This document shows positions 10,737 through 20,243 of a DNA stretch of 64,000 nt, in pieces (positions within the stretch are counted from its first letter, which is position 1; each line of letters begins with the position of its first letter). The notes under the pieces are model-generated. The model ran no database searches, was not told the origin of the DNA, and saw only the letters and a program-made list of their open reading frames with translations. The DNA is from CAVDHB01 sp963608705 (GTDB lineage: Bacteria > Bacteroidota > Bacteroidia > Bacteroidales > Bacteroidaceae). Made by a program: the position numbers and the translations under genes. Where the stretch lies: NCBI GenBank assembly GCA_963608705.1, contig CAVDHB010000062.1, positions 1-64,000 of the forward strand, given 5' to 3'.

Positions 10737-11806
10737 AAACAACGTGGAACAAGTTTCGTCTCCTCTTGTGTCTGTTGCTCTTTATGGTGGGAGCCAGCGC
10801 ACAAGCCGCCGGCCATTCGTCTGAGAATGGCAAAGTGGACGTGAAGAGTATTCTTTTCGGTCATGTGGGCGACACCTACGACTGGCATATCACGGATATT
10901 GCCGGACACAAGATTGTCGTGGATCTTCCGGTGATTCTCCATAGCGACCGGACGGGCTGGCATTGTTTTATGTACAGCCGTTTCGAGGAAGCGGGAGGAA
11001 AGCCCGTGGAGGGTTTCACGGTGGCGAAAGGCGGAACTTACGATGGGAAAATCGTGGAGAATGTGGACGGACAACAGGTGCGTCCTTTCGACATGAGCCT
11101 GACGAAGGTCACATTGTCCATTCTGATTAACTCGCTCATCACGGTCTTGATAATCTTGGGCTGCGCCAGGTGGTACAAACACCGCAAGGCCGGAGACCCT
11201 GCGCCTAAAGGTTTCGTGGGAATGATTGAGATGTTCACCATGTGGATTCATGACGATGTGATTAAAAGCAGTGTGGGGAAAGGGTACGAGAAATACGCCC
11301 CTTATCTTCTCACCGTCTTTTACTTCATCCTTGTCAACAATTTCATGGGACTCATTCCTTTCTTCCCAGGAGGTGCCAGTGTGACGGGTAATATCTCTGT
11401 CACCCTTGTGCTGGCGTTGCTCACCTTCATCGTGACCAACGTGTCCGGGAGCAGACATTACTGGAAAGACATCTTCTGGCCGGAAGTGCCTACATGGCTG
11501 AAATGTCCGGTGCCGATGATGCCGTTGATTGAGTTTTTCGGAATCTTCACCAAGCCGTTTGCCTTGATGGTCCGTCTGTTCGCCAATATGCTGGCCGGAC
11601 ACTCTATCATCATCTCGTTGATATGTATTATCTTCGTGACAGCCAAGATTAGCATGGGTATCTGTGCGGGTCTTTCCGTGGTGAGTATCGGTATGGCGAT
11701 TTTCATGGACTTCCTTGAAGTGCTGGTGGCCTTCTTGCAAGCCTATGTATTTACAATGTTGAGTGCGGTCTTCATAGGACTGGCTCGGGAAACAGGAAAA
11801 GAATAA
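10733..11806 (+). CDS. atpB: ATP synthase Fo subunit a
   Basis: A 357-aa stator channel subunit, longer than the 271-aa E. coli protein. The first 27 residues look like a cleavable signal peptide (basic n-region, LLLCLLLFMVGASAQA), and about 100 periplasmic residues follow before the first conserved helix. The essential arginine is in PFALMVRLFANMLAGHS (about residue 280). Both features are familiar from Bacteroidota AtpB proteins. The start codon overlaps the preceding stop. Confidence 0.95.
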   Translation: MKTTWNKFRLLLCLLLFMVGASAQAAGHSSENGKVDVKSILFGHVGDTYDWHITDIAGHKIVVDLPVILHSDRTGWHCFMYSRFEEAGGKPVEGFTVAKGGTYDGKIVENVDGQQVRPFDMSLTKVTLSILINSLITVLIILGCARWYKHRKAGDPAPKGFVGMIEMFTMWIHDDVIKSSVGKGYEKYAPYLLTVFYFILVNNFMGLIPFFPGGASVTGNISVTLVLALLTFIVTNVSGSRHYWKDIFWPEVPTWLKCPVPMMPLIEFFGIFTKPFALMVRLFANMLAGHSIIISLICIIFVTAKISMGICAGLSVVSIGMAIFMDFLEVLVAFLQAYVFTMLSAVFIGLARETGKE

Positions 11807-11824
11807 TAAACAATAACACATTAA

Positions 11825-12094
<270 letters not shown>

Positions 12095-12138
12095 TCAGCC
12101 GTCGGACACAAGAAGAATCTTTTAGCAAGTAAAAGCCT

Positions 12139-12639
12139 ATGGCATTATTACTTCCCGAAAGCGGCTTGTTGATCTGGATGCTCCTGGCGTTCCTCGTGGT
12201 GGCCGGTGTGCTTATCAAGAAGGGCTTCCCCGTCATTATCAAGATGGTGGGAGACCGTAAGGCGTACATCGACGAATCCTTGAAGAATGCGAAGGAAGCG
12301 AACGAGAAACTGGCTAATATCAAGGCTGAGAGTGAGTCCATCCTGAAGGAGGCTCGTGAGCAGCAAGCGCAGATTCTGCGTGAGGCTGCTGCCACAAGAG
12401 ACTCCATGATTAAGGAGGCGAAGGATCAGGCACAGGCAGAGGGAGCCAAAATGCTCGAAGAGGCCAAGAAGCAAATCGAGCTTGAAAAGCAGAATGCCAT
12501 TAACGAGATCCGTACCCAGGTGGCTCAGCTCTCTGTAGAGGTAGCTGGAAAAGTAATCCGCAAGGACCTTGACTCCGACGAGAAGCAGATGGAGCTGGTA
12601 GACCGTCTGCTGGACGAGTTTTCTGTTTCTAAATCCTAA
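12139..12639 (+). CDS. atpF: ATP synthase Fo subunit b
   Basis: A 166-aa peripheral-stalk subunit: one N-terminal membrane helix (LIWMLLAFLVVAGVLI, about 10-27), then a long charged helix rich in Ala, Glu and Lys (about 35-150) expected to form a dimeric coiled coil. The C-terminus binds the delta subunit encoded next. The spacing to atpH is 11 nt. Confidence 0.95.
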   Translation: MALLLPESGLLIWMLLAFLVVAGVLIKKGFPVIIKMVGDRKAYIDESLKNAKEANEKLANIKAESESILKEAREQQAQILREAAATRDSMIKEAKDQAQAEGAKMLEEAKKQIELEKQNAINEIRTQVAQLSVEVAGKVIRKDLDSDEKQMELVDRLLDEFSVSKS

Positions 12640-12650
12640 ACATACAGTGT

Positions 12651-13211
12651 ATGGAAATCGGAGTAGTATCTATGCGTTATGCCCGTGCCCTTCTGCTCTA
12701 CGCCACGGAGAAGAAAACGGAGGACAAGGTGTATAAGGAAATGCAGGTCTTGGCACGTACCTTCACGGAGGTGTCAGACTTGAAGTACGCCTTGGAGAAT
12801 CCGGTGATTTCCATGGAACGCCGCAAACAGCTCGTCATACTGGCGGCTGGCGGAAAAGTGAGCGAGGAAACGGAGCGGTTCGTGGACATGGTGCTCAGAG
12901 AGAACAGGGAGAAATTCCTGCTCTACATGGCCACCTCCTATCTTACACTGTACCGGAAACAGAAGAATATCACCCAGGGAAAGCTCATCACGGCACATCC
13001 CGCTTCCACGAAAGTGGTGGAGAAGATGCGCAAGCTGGTAGAGGCTCGTACCCGGGGGACTGTGGACTTCATCACCGTGACAGACCCTGCCATCGAAGGA
13101 GGATTCATCCTTTCCTACGACACGTACAGGCTGGACGCCAGTGTGTCTACACAACTGAAGAGTGTGTTGAAGCAGTTCAAGGAACTTAATAGTAAGTTAA
13201 CAGTTAATTGA
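12651..13211 (+). CDS. atpH: ATP synthase F1 subunit delta
   Basis: A 186-aa delta/OSCP subunit joining the b stalk to the top of the alpha-beta hexamer. It begins MEIGVVSMRYARALLLYA (the family's RYARAL motif), has a helical N-terminal domain with LENPVIS, and a C-terminal DPAIEGGFIL motif. Its length is standard and it lies 7 nt before atpA. Confidence 0.95.
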   Translation: MEIGVVSMRYARALLLYATEKKTEDKVYKEMQVLARTFTEVSDLKYALENPVISMERRKQLVILAAGGKVSEETERFVDMVLRENREKFLLYMATSYLTLYRKQKNITQGKLITAHPASTKVVEKMRKLVEARTRGTVDFITVTDPAIEGGFILSYDTYRLDASVSTQLKSVLKQFKELNSKLTVN

Positions 13212-13218
13212 AAAGTAA

Positions 13219-14805
13219 ATGTCTGAAACAATAAAACCAAGTGAGGTATCGAAAGTGCTTCTCGAACAGTTGCAGGGCATTCACAACGATCTCCACTTCG
13301 ATGAGGTGGGAACCGTGTTGGAAATCGGAGATGGCGTGGCTCGTATCTACGGGTTGCGCAACGCCGAGGCCAGTGAACTGCTGGAGTTCGAGAACGGCGA
13401 GATTGGTATCGTCATGAACTTGGAAGAGGACAATGTGGGAGCCGTGCTGCTCGGCCCTTCCGAAGGTATCAAGGAAGGACAGACGGTGAAACGTACCGGG
13501 CGTATCGCTTCCATCAATGTCAGTGACGGAATGTTGGGGCGCGTCATCGACCCGCTGGGTCGTCCGTTGGACGGCAAAGGTCCCATCTCTGGCGAGACGT
13601 GCGAGATGCCGCTGGACCGCAAGGCACCGGGTGTCATCTATCGTCAGCCGGTGAACCAGCCGTTGCAGACGGGTCTGAAGGCCGTTGACTCCATGATTCC
13701 TATCGGTCGTGGTCAGCGTGAGCTTATCATCGGCGACCGTCAGACGGGAAAGACGGCTATCGCCATCGACACCATCATCAACCAACGTAAGAATTTCGAG
13801 AACGGAGACCCCGTGTATTGTATCTACGTGGCTATCGGGCAGAAGGCTTCCACGGTGGCTGCGTTGGTGCAGACGCTTCAGGAGCATGGAGCTATGGACT
13901 ATACGGTCATCGTGTCTGCCACGGCGGCTTCTCCCGCAGCATTGCAGTATTTTGCGCCGTTTGCGGGTGCCGCTATCGGTGAGTACTATCGTGACCGTGG
14001 TCTGAACGCCTTGGTGGTCTATGACGACTTGTCCAAACAGGCCGTGGCTTATCGTGAGGTGTCTCTGATTCTGCGTCGTCCTTCCGGACGTGAGGCATAT
14101 CCGGGTGACGTGTTCTACCTGCACTCCCGTTTGTTGGAGCGTGCGGCGAAGATCAACGACCAGCAGGAAGTGGCCGAGAAGATGAACGACCTTCCCGAAA
14201 GTCTGAAAGGCAAGGTGAAGGGTGGTGGTACGCTTACCGCACTTCCTATCATCGAGACGCAGGCCGGCGATGTGTCCGCCTATATCCCCACAAACGTGAT
14301 TTCCATCACGGACGGTCAGATATACCTGGAGACTGACTTGTTCAACGCAGGTGTACGTCCGGCTATCAACGTGGGTATCTCAGTGTCCCGTGTGGGTGGT
14401 TCCGCACAGGTGAAGTCCATGAAGAAAGTGGCCGGAACCTTGAAAATCGCCCAGGCGCAGTACCGTGAGTTGGAGGCTTTCTCCAAATTCTCCAGTGACA
14501 TGGACCCTGTGACTGCCTTGACTATCGACACAGGACGTAAGAACTCCCAGTTGTTGATTCAGCCGCAGTACAGCCCGATGCCCGTGGGTGAGCAGATCGC
14601 CATTCTTTATTGTGGCGTGAACGGACTGTTGCATGACGTGCCATTGGACAAAGTGCAGGATTTCCAGGCCACTTATCTGGAGCTTCTCCGCAACCGCCAT
14701 CAGCAGGATGTGCTGGATGTGCTGGGCAGCGGAAAACTGACAGACGAGATAAAGGACACCTTGACCAAGGTGGCCGCAGACGTGGCGGGACAATATAAAA
14801 AATAA
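13219..14805 (+). CDS. atpA: ATP synthase F1 subunit alpha
   Basis: A 528-aa subunit carrying the non-catalytic nucleotide sites and regulating the beta sites. The N-terminal beta-barrel is followed by the Walker A motif GDRQTGKT at residues 172-179 and by [15 protein letters not shown]; the arginine finger lies in [12 protein letters not shown] (about residue 390). It follows atpH by 7 nt and precedes atpG by 6 nt. Confidence 0.97.
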   Translation: MSETIKPSEVSKVLLEQLQGIHNDLHFDEVGTVLEIGDGVARIYGLRNAEASELLEFENGEIGIVMNLEEDNVGAVLLGPSEGIKEGQTVKRTGRIASINVSDGMLGRVIDPLGRPLDGKGPISGETCEMPLDRKAPGVIYRQPVNQPLQTGLKAVDSMIPIGRGQRELIIGDRQTGKTAIAIDTIINQRKNFENGDPVYCIYVAIGQKASTVAALVQTLQEHGAMDYTVIVSATAASPAALQYFAPFAGAAIGEYYRDRGLNALVVYDDLSKQAVAYREVSLILRRPSGREAYPGDVFYLHSRLLERAAKINDQQEVAEKMNDLPESLKGKVKGGGTLTALPIIETQAGDVSAYIPTNVISITDGQIYLETDLFNAGVRPAINVGISVSRVGGSAQVKSMKKVAGTLKIAQAQYRELEAFSKFSSDMDPVTALTIDTGRKNSQLLIQPQYSPMPVGEQIAILYCGVNGLLHDVPLDKVQDFQATYLELLRNRHQQDVLDVLGSGKLTDEIKDTLTKVAADVAGQYKK

Positions 14806-14811
14806 GGTATC

Positions 14812-15690
14812 ATGGCATCGCTCAAAGAAATCAAAGGACGAATAAACTCAGTCAAGAATACGGAGAAAATCACTTCTGCCATGAAGATGATTGCTTCCAG
14901 CAAGTTGCACAAAGCGCAACTCGCTATCAAGAACATGCTTCCGTATGAAAGGCTGTTGATGCAAATCATGGGGAATTTCCTTTCCGCAGAGGGAAGCGTG
15001 AGTTCTCCCTACGTTGAAGAGCGTCCTGTCAAGCGCGTTGCTTTGATTATTTTCGCTTCCAACCAGAGTCTTTGTGGCGGCTTTAACGCTACGGTAATCA
15101 AGGAGCTGCAACTTTTCCTGAAGGACTATGCGTCGCTCGGAAAAGAGAACATTGACTTGTATCCCGTAGGCGGAAAGATTGCGAAGGCCGTGGAGAAAGC
15201 CGGGTACTCTCCCAAGGGGGATTACTCCAAAATGGCGGAGCATCCGGGCTTCAAGGAGGCTTCCGCATTGGCGGCCACTGTGATGGAGGAATTTACGGCG
15301 GGCAAGGTGGACAAGGTGGAGATGATTTATTTCCACTTCAAGAGTACGTCCACTCAGCAGCTCACCCGTAAAGTCTACCTCCCGATACAGTTGGACGAGT
15401 TCCGCAAATCTTCCGAGAAGGATGCGAAAGCCACTTCTTTGGATTATATCGTGGAACCGTCCCGTCAGGCGGTCATCACCTCGTTGTTGCCGCAAGCATT
15501 GCATCTGGAAGTGTTCACCGCCTTGCTCGACAGCAACGCCAGTGAACACGCTGCGCGTACCATGGCTATGCAGATGGCCACGGACAACGCCGGAGAGTTG
15601 TTGCAAGGTTTGACGCTAATGTACAACAAATCCCGTCAGCAGGCTATCACCAACGAACTGCTTGATTTGGTGGCAGGTAGCATGAAGTAA
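14812..15690 (+). CDS. atpG: ATP synthase F1 subunit gamma
   Basis: A 292-aa rotor shaft. It begins with the conserved helix MASLKEIKGRINSVKNTEKITSAM (quoted in part: KGRINSVKNTEKIT), has SNQSLCGGFNA near residue 85, and ends with the matching C-terminal helix EHAARTMAMQMATDNAGEL (in part: AARTMAMQMATDNA). The two helices form the asymmetric coiled coil turning inside F1. Last gene of the cluster, followed by a strong terminator. Confidence 0.96.
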   Translation: MASLKEIKGRINSVKNTEKITSAMKMIASSKLHKAQLAIKNMLPYERLLMQIMGNFLSAEGSVSSPYVEERPVKRVALIIFASNQSLCGGFNATVIKELQLFLKDYASLGKENIDLYPVGGKIAKAVEKAGYSPKGDYSKMAEHPGFKEASALAATVMEEFTAGKVDKVEMIYFHFKSTSTQQLTRKVYLPIQLDEFRKSSEKDAKATSLDYIVEPSRQAVITSLLPQALHLEVFTALLDSNASEHAARTMAMQMATDNAGELLQGLTLMYNKSRQQAITNELLDLVAGSMK

Positions 15691-15712
15691 AACAGGACTG
15701 TAAGTCAATGAT

Positions 15713-15748
15713 AAATCCGGCTTCTCTTTGCGAGGAGCCGGATTTTTT
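15713..15748 (+). terminator. Terminator of the ATP synthase operon
   Basis: AAATCCGGCTTCTC pairs with GAGGAGCCGGATTT across a 5-nt loop, followed by TTTT, 22 nt after the atpG stop. It also lies just past the 3' end of the convergent outer-membrane protein gene. Confidence 0.9.
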
Positions 15749-15768
15749 GTAACTTTACGAGGATGTGC

Positions 15769-16443
15769 TTAATATTTGTCTCCTCTCACTCCCACATGGA
15801 CACTGACTGAATTTGATATTTTGTAGTCGAGATTTGCCCCGAAAGTGCTTTGGGTACGCATCAGCGGATACATGGCCCGGAGAGGATAAGGGATTTTAGG
15901 GTTTATGAAAGATAGCCGTCCGTAGGCGGAGAGGTTCAGGCGGTCGTTGTATTGATAGTTCACGATGCCTTGCAGACCGAAATCGTTGAAACTGCCGTAA
16001 CGTCCGAAATTATTCTGGCTTCCGTAGAGACCCACCGCCACGGTGAGTTTCTTGCTTAATGGTGCCACGTAGAGGGCGGACACGTCTGTGGAGAAACCGC
16101 TTCCAGGGAAATAGTCGTGGTTGCCGGTTGTGGCAAACGCACTGGCAGAGACATTTACGTTCATGCCTTTGTGCAAGTCCCACTGATAACCGCCCCAGAC
16201 AGGCATACCCGTGTAATAGGGGACATAGTACATTCTCGGGTCACTGTCCATGTAGGCGGCTGTGCGGGAGACAGCACGAATACCCTGCGCTTCTCTGGCC
16301 GAGTCCAGTTGAGCCTGGGTCGGCTCGAAGTTCTCCATGAGGTTCACCTTCTCTCTTTCGGAGAGACGTTTGTGTTCCGTCTGGGCGTGTCCTGTGAAGG
16401 ATAAGCCTGCGAATATGACCGCAAAAAGAATTGTCTTTCTCAT
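15769..16443 (-). CDS. Small outer-membrane beta-barrel-like protein, function unknown
   Basis: A 224-aa exported protein. It begins MRKTILFAVIFAGLSFTGHAQ, a typical signal peptide cut after HAQ. From about residue 75 the sequence alternates polar and aromatic residues in beta-strand-like stretches (ALYVAPLSKKLTVAVGLYG, LSAYGRLSFINP), as in small Bacteroidales outer-membrane barrels. I recognise no named family. The start at 16443 is preferred over an upstream in-frame ATG because it opens with the signal peptide and a -7-like box, TATTTTTG, lies just upstream (16463-16470). It lies 80 nt after nudC on the same strand. Confidence 0.7.
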   Translation of the reverse strand: MRKTILFAVIFAGLSFTGHAQTEHKRLSEREKVNLMENFEPTQAQLDSAREAQGIRAVSRTAAYMDSDPRMYYVPYYTGMPVWGGYQWDLHKGMNVNVSASAFATTGNHDYFPGSGFSTDVSALYVAPLSKKLTVAVGLYGSQNNFGRYGSFNDFGLQGIVNYQYNDRLNLSAYGRLSFINPKIPYPLRAMYPLMRTQSTFGANLDYKISNSVSVHVGVRGDKY

Positions 16444-16523
16444 ATTATAGTCCCTTTTCTCACAAAAATACGAATTTCTCCCGGATACGGCTTCCAAACG
16501 TGGTATATTTAGGAATGTTTTGC

Positions 16524-17321
16524 TTATATCCTGTTGTCCAGCCATAGATTGATGAGTTGCCGTGCGATGCTTAGGTTACGGGGTATCTCGGGCAGAGTAC
16601 TCTTGGTGAACCATGATCCGGCGGAGAGCTCCGACTCTTGCAGGTGTATGACACCGCTTTCGTATTCCGCTGTGAAGCCTACCATTAGCCCGCAGGGATA
16701 AGGCCACGGCTGGCTGGAGAAATATTTCAGGTTTTTGATGGTCAGTCCAGTCTCTTCCATCACCTCCCGGTGTACGGCCTGTTCCAGGGTTTCCCCCGTC
16801 TCCACGAATCCGGCCACGAGACCGTAGAACTTTCCCCTTAGATTATGCGCATGGACGAGAAGTATTTTGTCCTCATGATGTACTAACACAATGATGGCTG
16901 TGGAAAGCTGTGGCCATATTTTCATGCCGCAGTGCGTGCATTTCTTGCTGATTTCCGTGTCCATCACCATCTTTCCCCCACATTTTCCGCAGTAGAGGTG
17001 TTGTGCGTCCCAGTAGAGAATCTCCCTTGCTTTTCCCGCTTTCAAATAGAGCGGTTCTTTCAGCACGTCCCAGGATGCCCGCAAGTCCCACATCTTGTAT
17101 TGAGCGTCTTCGGGGTATTCCTCCTGTATGCTGAATGCCTTGCAGGGAATGTCGTTTAAAGGCGTGAGCGTATGCAGATATGCGTCCGTGGTTTTACTGA
17201 CGGGCGGTTCTATGCCGTAAGGGATTGTGTAGCCGCCTTTTTCGGACTGTTTTTTCAGCAGGAGATGTTCGCCGTGGAATACGAACCAATAGCAATTCTC
17301 TTGATTCTTGGCTTCTTTCAT
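16524..17321 (-). CDS. nudC: NAD+/NADH diphosphatase NudC (Nudix hydrolase)
   Basis: A 265-aa Nudix protein. The four-cysteine zinc ribbon (YCGKCGG ... KKCTHCG) is at about residues 110-135. The Nudix box FVETGETLEQAVHREVMEET follows at about 166-186, and the NudC array SQPWPYPCGLMVGF is at about 203. Such enzymes cleave NAD(H) to NMN and AMP and can remove NAD caps from RNA 5' ends. The start overlaps the stop of the regulator gene upstream by 4 nt (ATGA), so the two are probably translated together. Confidence 0.93.
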   Translation of the reverse strand: MKEAKNQENCYWFVFHGEHLLLKKQSEKGGYTIPYGIEPPVSKTTDAYLHTLTPLNDIPCKAFSIQEEYPEDAQYKMWDLRASWDVLKEPLYLKAGKAREILYWDAQHLYCGKCGGKMVMDTEISKKCTHCGMKIWPQLSTAIIVLVHHEDKILLVHAHNLRGKFYGLVAGFVETGETLEQAVHREVMEETGLTIKNLKYFSSQPWPYPCGLMVGFTAEYESGVIHLQESELSAGSWFTKSTLPEIPRNLSIARQLINLWLDNRI

Positions 17322-17887
17322 AATTGGTCGATGTTTTTGCGTAGGTTTTGTTTGCTTTGTTTGAACTGGGTGGGAGTCATGCCTGTGATGCTTTTGAACT
17401 GGGCGCTGAGATGCGCCGTGCTGGAATAGTCCATTCGGTAGGCTATTTCGCTTAGTGTGAGTTCATTGTACATCAGCAACTCTTTCACTTTCTCGATTTT
17501 CTGCATCAGAAAATACTTCTCAATCGTGAGACAGTTCACTTCGGAGAAGAGCTTGCTCAGCGTGCTGTAGTCGCTGTGGCAGACTTCGGAGAGATAGGTG
17601 GAAAGCTTGAGTTTCCGCTGGGTCAGATCTCCGCTCACCAACTCGATAATCGCGCGTTTGATGTTCTCCACGATGCGTGTGTCGCGGTCGTCTATGATGG
17701 TGAAACCGATTTCCTCCAAGTCTTGCCGCAGGGTTTGCATGGCCTCGGGTGAGGGAGTCCCTTCGACTATGGCTTTTCCCAGTTCCACGGAAAGCGGATG
17801 CAGTCCAGCCTTTTTCAGCCTTTCTTCCACGGCCATCACACAACGTGGGCAGACCATGTTCTTGATGTATATCTCCGTTTGTTCCAT
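17318..17887 (-). CDS. Heavy-metal-associated domain fused to an AraC-type DNA-binding domain
   Basis: A 189-aa fusion. Residues 1-68 are an HMA-like ferredoxin fold whose metal motif is CPRC (MVCPRCVMAVEE), a variant of CxxC in copper chaperones. Residues about 90-185 hold the two helix-turn-helix motifs of the AraC family (TLSEIAYRMDYSSTAHLSAQ, FKSITGMTPTQF). The domain order suggests a one-component sensor in which metal binding tunes DNA binding; copper is the likeliest ligand but that is inference. It lies 57 nt downstream of a TonB-dependent receptor gene and overlaps nudC, so it may control this operon. Confidence 0.88.
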   Translation of the reverse strand: MEQTEIYIKNMVCPRCVMAVEERLKKAGLHPLSVELGKAIVEGTPSPEAMQTLRQDLEEIGFTIIDDRDTRIVENIKRAIIELVSGDLTQRKLKLSTYLSEVCHSDYSTLSKLFSEVNCLTIEKYFLMQKIEKVKELLMYNELTLSEIAYRMDYSSTAHLSAQFKSITGMTPTQFKQSKQNLRKNIDQL

Positions 17888-17944
17888 ATTGCTTGTCTCT
17901 GTTGAGGTTGCGAAAGTACAAAAAACTATGGACTTTGGAAAATG

Positions 17945-19987
17945 TCAGTCGAAAAGATGCAGACGGAAGCCGATATAATATGTAGCACCTTCCACAGGAC
18001 CCCATATCATGTTGGAGTCGAAGTTCTGCCCCCAGGGGGCGTTGCCGGCTATGATGGGAGTTCGCTGGCGGAAGTTTGTGATATTTTCTCCGCCAAGGTA
18101 GACAGACCAGCGTTTGAAAAAGCGGGTGATCTGCGCGTTCAGCAGATGGTAAGTGCCAAAGCGGGATGCCCATGCCGGGTTTCCTTCACTGGTAGTGTAA
18201 GACAGAGGCATCCTTCCTCCTCCGTTAATCTGCCAAGTCAAGTCGAACTGCCATTCTTCAAGGGGCGTTTTATAGGAGGCGGTGATCAGTCCCTTGAACT
18301 TGCTGGCCAGAGGACGCTCTTGCAGCTTCCCGTTATAGGTGGATTTCACATCCATCAGACGGTATGCTCCCGTGAGGGTGAATCCTTGGAAGAAGGGGTA
18401 AGTGGCGTCCACTTGAAAGGTGTGGGAGTAAGACTTTCCTCTCAGATTCTCGAAATACACGGCGTGTGGGTCTTTGTCGAGATCAGTGACTACTTGATGA
18501 CGGAAGTCTGTGTAATAGTATTGCGCATTGAGGTTCAGTGTCTTGCCGAAAAGAGGAATGGTGAAGCTGGAGCTGATGCCGTAGTTCCATGCCTCTTCTT
18601 GCTTCAGGTTGTCTTCCACATGGAATTTGCGGCTTCCAGCCAGCCAGTAATTCTGCTCGGCGAGGATGTGGGGTGTGCGGTAGCCCTTTCCGGCGGAAAG
18701 GCGGAAACTCACGATGTCGTTAGGAGCGAACTTCACGTGCATTCTCGGCGTGAAGAATGTGCCGTAAAGGTCGCTGTGGTCTACTCTCGCTCCTCCCATC
18801 AGCACAAGTTTGTCATGCAGGTTGTAGGTGTATTGCACATAGGCTCCTGGTACGGTCTCTTGTTCGTATTTCCGCAGCGGAGTTCCCTGATTTTCCAGTC
18901 GGTAGTCTTGCTTGTAGTAGTCATGGTTTAGGCTGATTCCCGTGGAGAGTTTGTGGAAGGGGGTAAACTCCGTCTCGAATATCAGGGAGGCATAACCGTT
19001 CTTCTGGTTCACGTGATAATCTTTCAATCCGTAGGCGGCATCCTGCTTCAGCAAAGACCCAGAGAGGATAAGGGCGAGGTTCGTGTTATGCTCGGTGTTG
19101 AGCATATACGCCTGTTTCACGAAGGCGGAATAACGGTCGGTGTTGATTCCGATACGGTAGGGGCCGTTGGGAGACTGTTCTATTGAGGAGGGGACATGCT
19201 TGCCGTATTGTCCGGCTTGCCTTTTCTCTCCTAAGGCGGATACAACGGCTTGGAGGATATAATGGTTGCCCATCCACATCCAGCGGTTCAGCAGATTATA
19301 CTGCCTTGTCATAGGCATATCCGTGAATCCGTCTTTGTTCATGTCCTGCGCCTTGGTGGCGTTCTCGTAATGAGCGAGCAGTCCTGTGCTGAGCCGGTTA
19401 TTGAGATGGACATTGCCGTCAAAGTTGGCTTCGTAGCGTTGCTTGGAGTTGGCGTAGGCGTTGAAGTCCAATCGCTGTGGCAGTTGCGGCTTTTTCAGCT
19501 CCACGTCCACTTGGCCGGTGATGCTCTCATAGCCGTTTTTCACGGAAGCCGCCCCTGTGGATACCTGGATGCTTTGCAGCCACGGACCGGGGATGTAGCT
19601 TAAGGCGTAAGGAGAGACGGCTCCACGATAATCCGGGATGTTCTCCGTCAGCATCTGTACGTATGTCCCGGCCAGTCCGAGCAGTTTGATTTGTCTGGCT
19701 CCGGTGGCCGCGTCGTTGTAGTTCACGTCCATGGAAGGGTTCGTGGTGAAACTCTCGCCTAAGTTGCAGCAAGCCGCTCGGAGCAGTTCCGTTCCTGTCA
19801 CGATATCCGTGTTCAAGGGGGTGAAGCGGCCTTTTATCACGCCTAACCTGCGTGTGGTGACTTCCACTCCTTTCAGCTGCGAGGTCTCTCCGATGCTGTC
19901 TGTGGCCACGGAGTCTGTGTGCAATGAATTGGCGGAGGCAGGCAGTGCCAGTCCGCCCAAGTAGAATGCTAAGCCAATATATTTCAT
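17945..19987 (-). CDS. TonB-dependent outer-membrane receptor (not SusC type), candidate metal importer
   Basis: A 680-aa receptor with signal peptide MKYIGLAFYLGGLALPASA. A plug follows (VTTRRLGVIKGRFTPLN, TNPSMDVNYNDAATGARQI), then VSTGAASVKNGYESITGQVD leading into the 22-strand barrel, which ends in an aromatic strand (YYIGFRLHLFD). The plug holds a Cys-Cys pair (LLRAACCNLGESF), unusual in periplasmic proteins and a possible metal site. It lacks the N-terminal carboxypeptidase-like domain of SusC proteins. Its operon partner is the HMA-AraC regulator, so I infer transport of a metal or metal complex. The start at 19987 is used because an upstream ATG (20017) lies inside the -7 box. Confidence 0.87.
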   Translation of the reverse strand: MKYIGLAFYLGGLALPASANSLHTDSVATDSIGETSQLKGVEVTTRRLGVIKGRFTPLNTDIVTGTELLRAACCNLGESFTTNPSMDVNYNDAATGARQIKLLGLAGTYVQMLTENIPDYRGAVSPYALSYIPGPWLQSIQVSTGAASVKNGYESITGQVDVELKKPQLPQRLDFNAYANSKQRYEANFDGNVHLNNRLSTGLLAHYENATKAQDMNKDGFTDMPMTRQYNLLNRWMWMGNHYILQAVVSALGEKRQAGQYGKHVPSSIEQSPNGPYRIGINTDRYSAFVKQAYMLNTEHNTNLALILSGSLLKQDAAYGLKDYHVNQKNGYASLIFETEFTPFHKLSTGISLNHDYYKQDYRLENQGTPLRKYEQETVPGAYVQYTYNLHDKLVLMGGARVDHSDLYGTFFTPRMHVKFAPNDIVSFRLSAGKGYRTPHILAEQNYWLAGSRKFHVEDNLKQEEAWNYGISSSFTIPLFGKTLNLNAQYYYTDFRHQVVTDLDKDPHAVYFENLRGKSYSHTFQVDATYPFFQGFTLTGAYRLMDVKSTYNGKLQERPLASKFKGLITASYKTPLEEWQFDLTWQINGGGRMPLSYTTSEGNPAWASRFGTYHLLNAQITRFFKRWSVYLGGENITNFRQRTPIIAGNAPWGQNFDSNMIWGPVEGATYYIGFRLHLFD

Positions 19988-20014
19988 AATGTGTTGTCTT
20001 TTGTTTTCTGCCTG

Positions 20015-20022
20015 CAAAGATA
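20015..20022 (-). promoter_or_regulatory. -7 box of the TonB receptor operon
   Basis: TATCTTTG followed by C on the minus strand, 28 nt upstream of the receptor start. No clear TTG lies about 20 bp further up, so the promoter may rely on an activator such as the AraC-type regulator of the same operon. Confidence 0.5.
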
Positions 20023-20086
20023 CGGTATTGGAGCTTTCTGGATGTTATATATTCATGGATTCTCGTTATATGTTTGCCCATACGGC

Positions 20087-20145
20087 TCTTCTTACGACAA
20101 GTTGTGCATATTTTTCTAATGTTTATTCGCTAATCGTAAGAAAAG
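20087..20145. promoter_or_regulatory. Inverted repeat upstream of the TCA-cycle operon
   Basis: TTCTTACGA (20089-20097) and TCGTAAGAA (20134-20142) form a perfect 9-bp inverted repeat with a 36-bp gap, extendable at one side. It ends about 12 bp before the -33 box of the acn promoter. A widely spaced operator or a looping site is possible; no regulator can be named. Confidence 0.35.
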
Positions 20146-20155
20146 TATACGATTG

Positions 20156-20187
20156 GTTGCGATTTTAAATAATAAGCTGTATATTTG
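20156..20187 (+). promoter_or_regulatory. Promoter of the acn-icd-gltA operon
   Basis: GTTG, 20 bp, TATATTTG followed by C: a good Bacteroides-type promoter, giving a leader of about 50 nt before the acn ATG. Confidence 0.7.
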
Positions 20188-20243
20188 CCTTGAAATAAGA
20201 AAGCGACAAGAATAATATAACTCAAAAACAAATTTATATACGT

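Noticed and set aside
10715..11821. 368-codon minus-strand frame
   Set aside because: Antisense to atpB with His/Arg/Asp-rich composition; atpB is certain.
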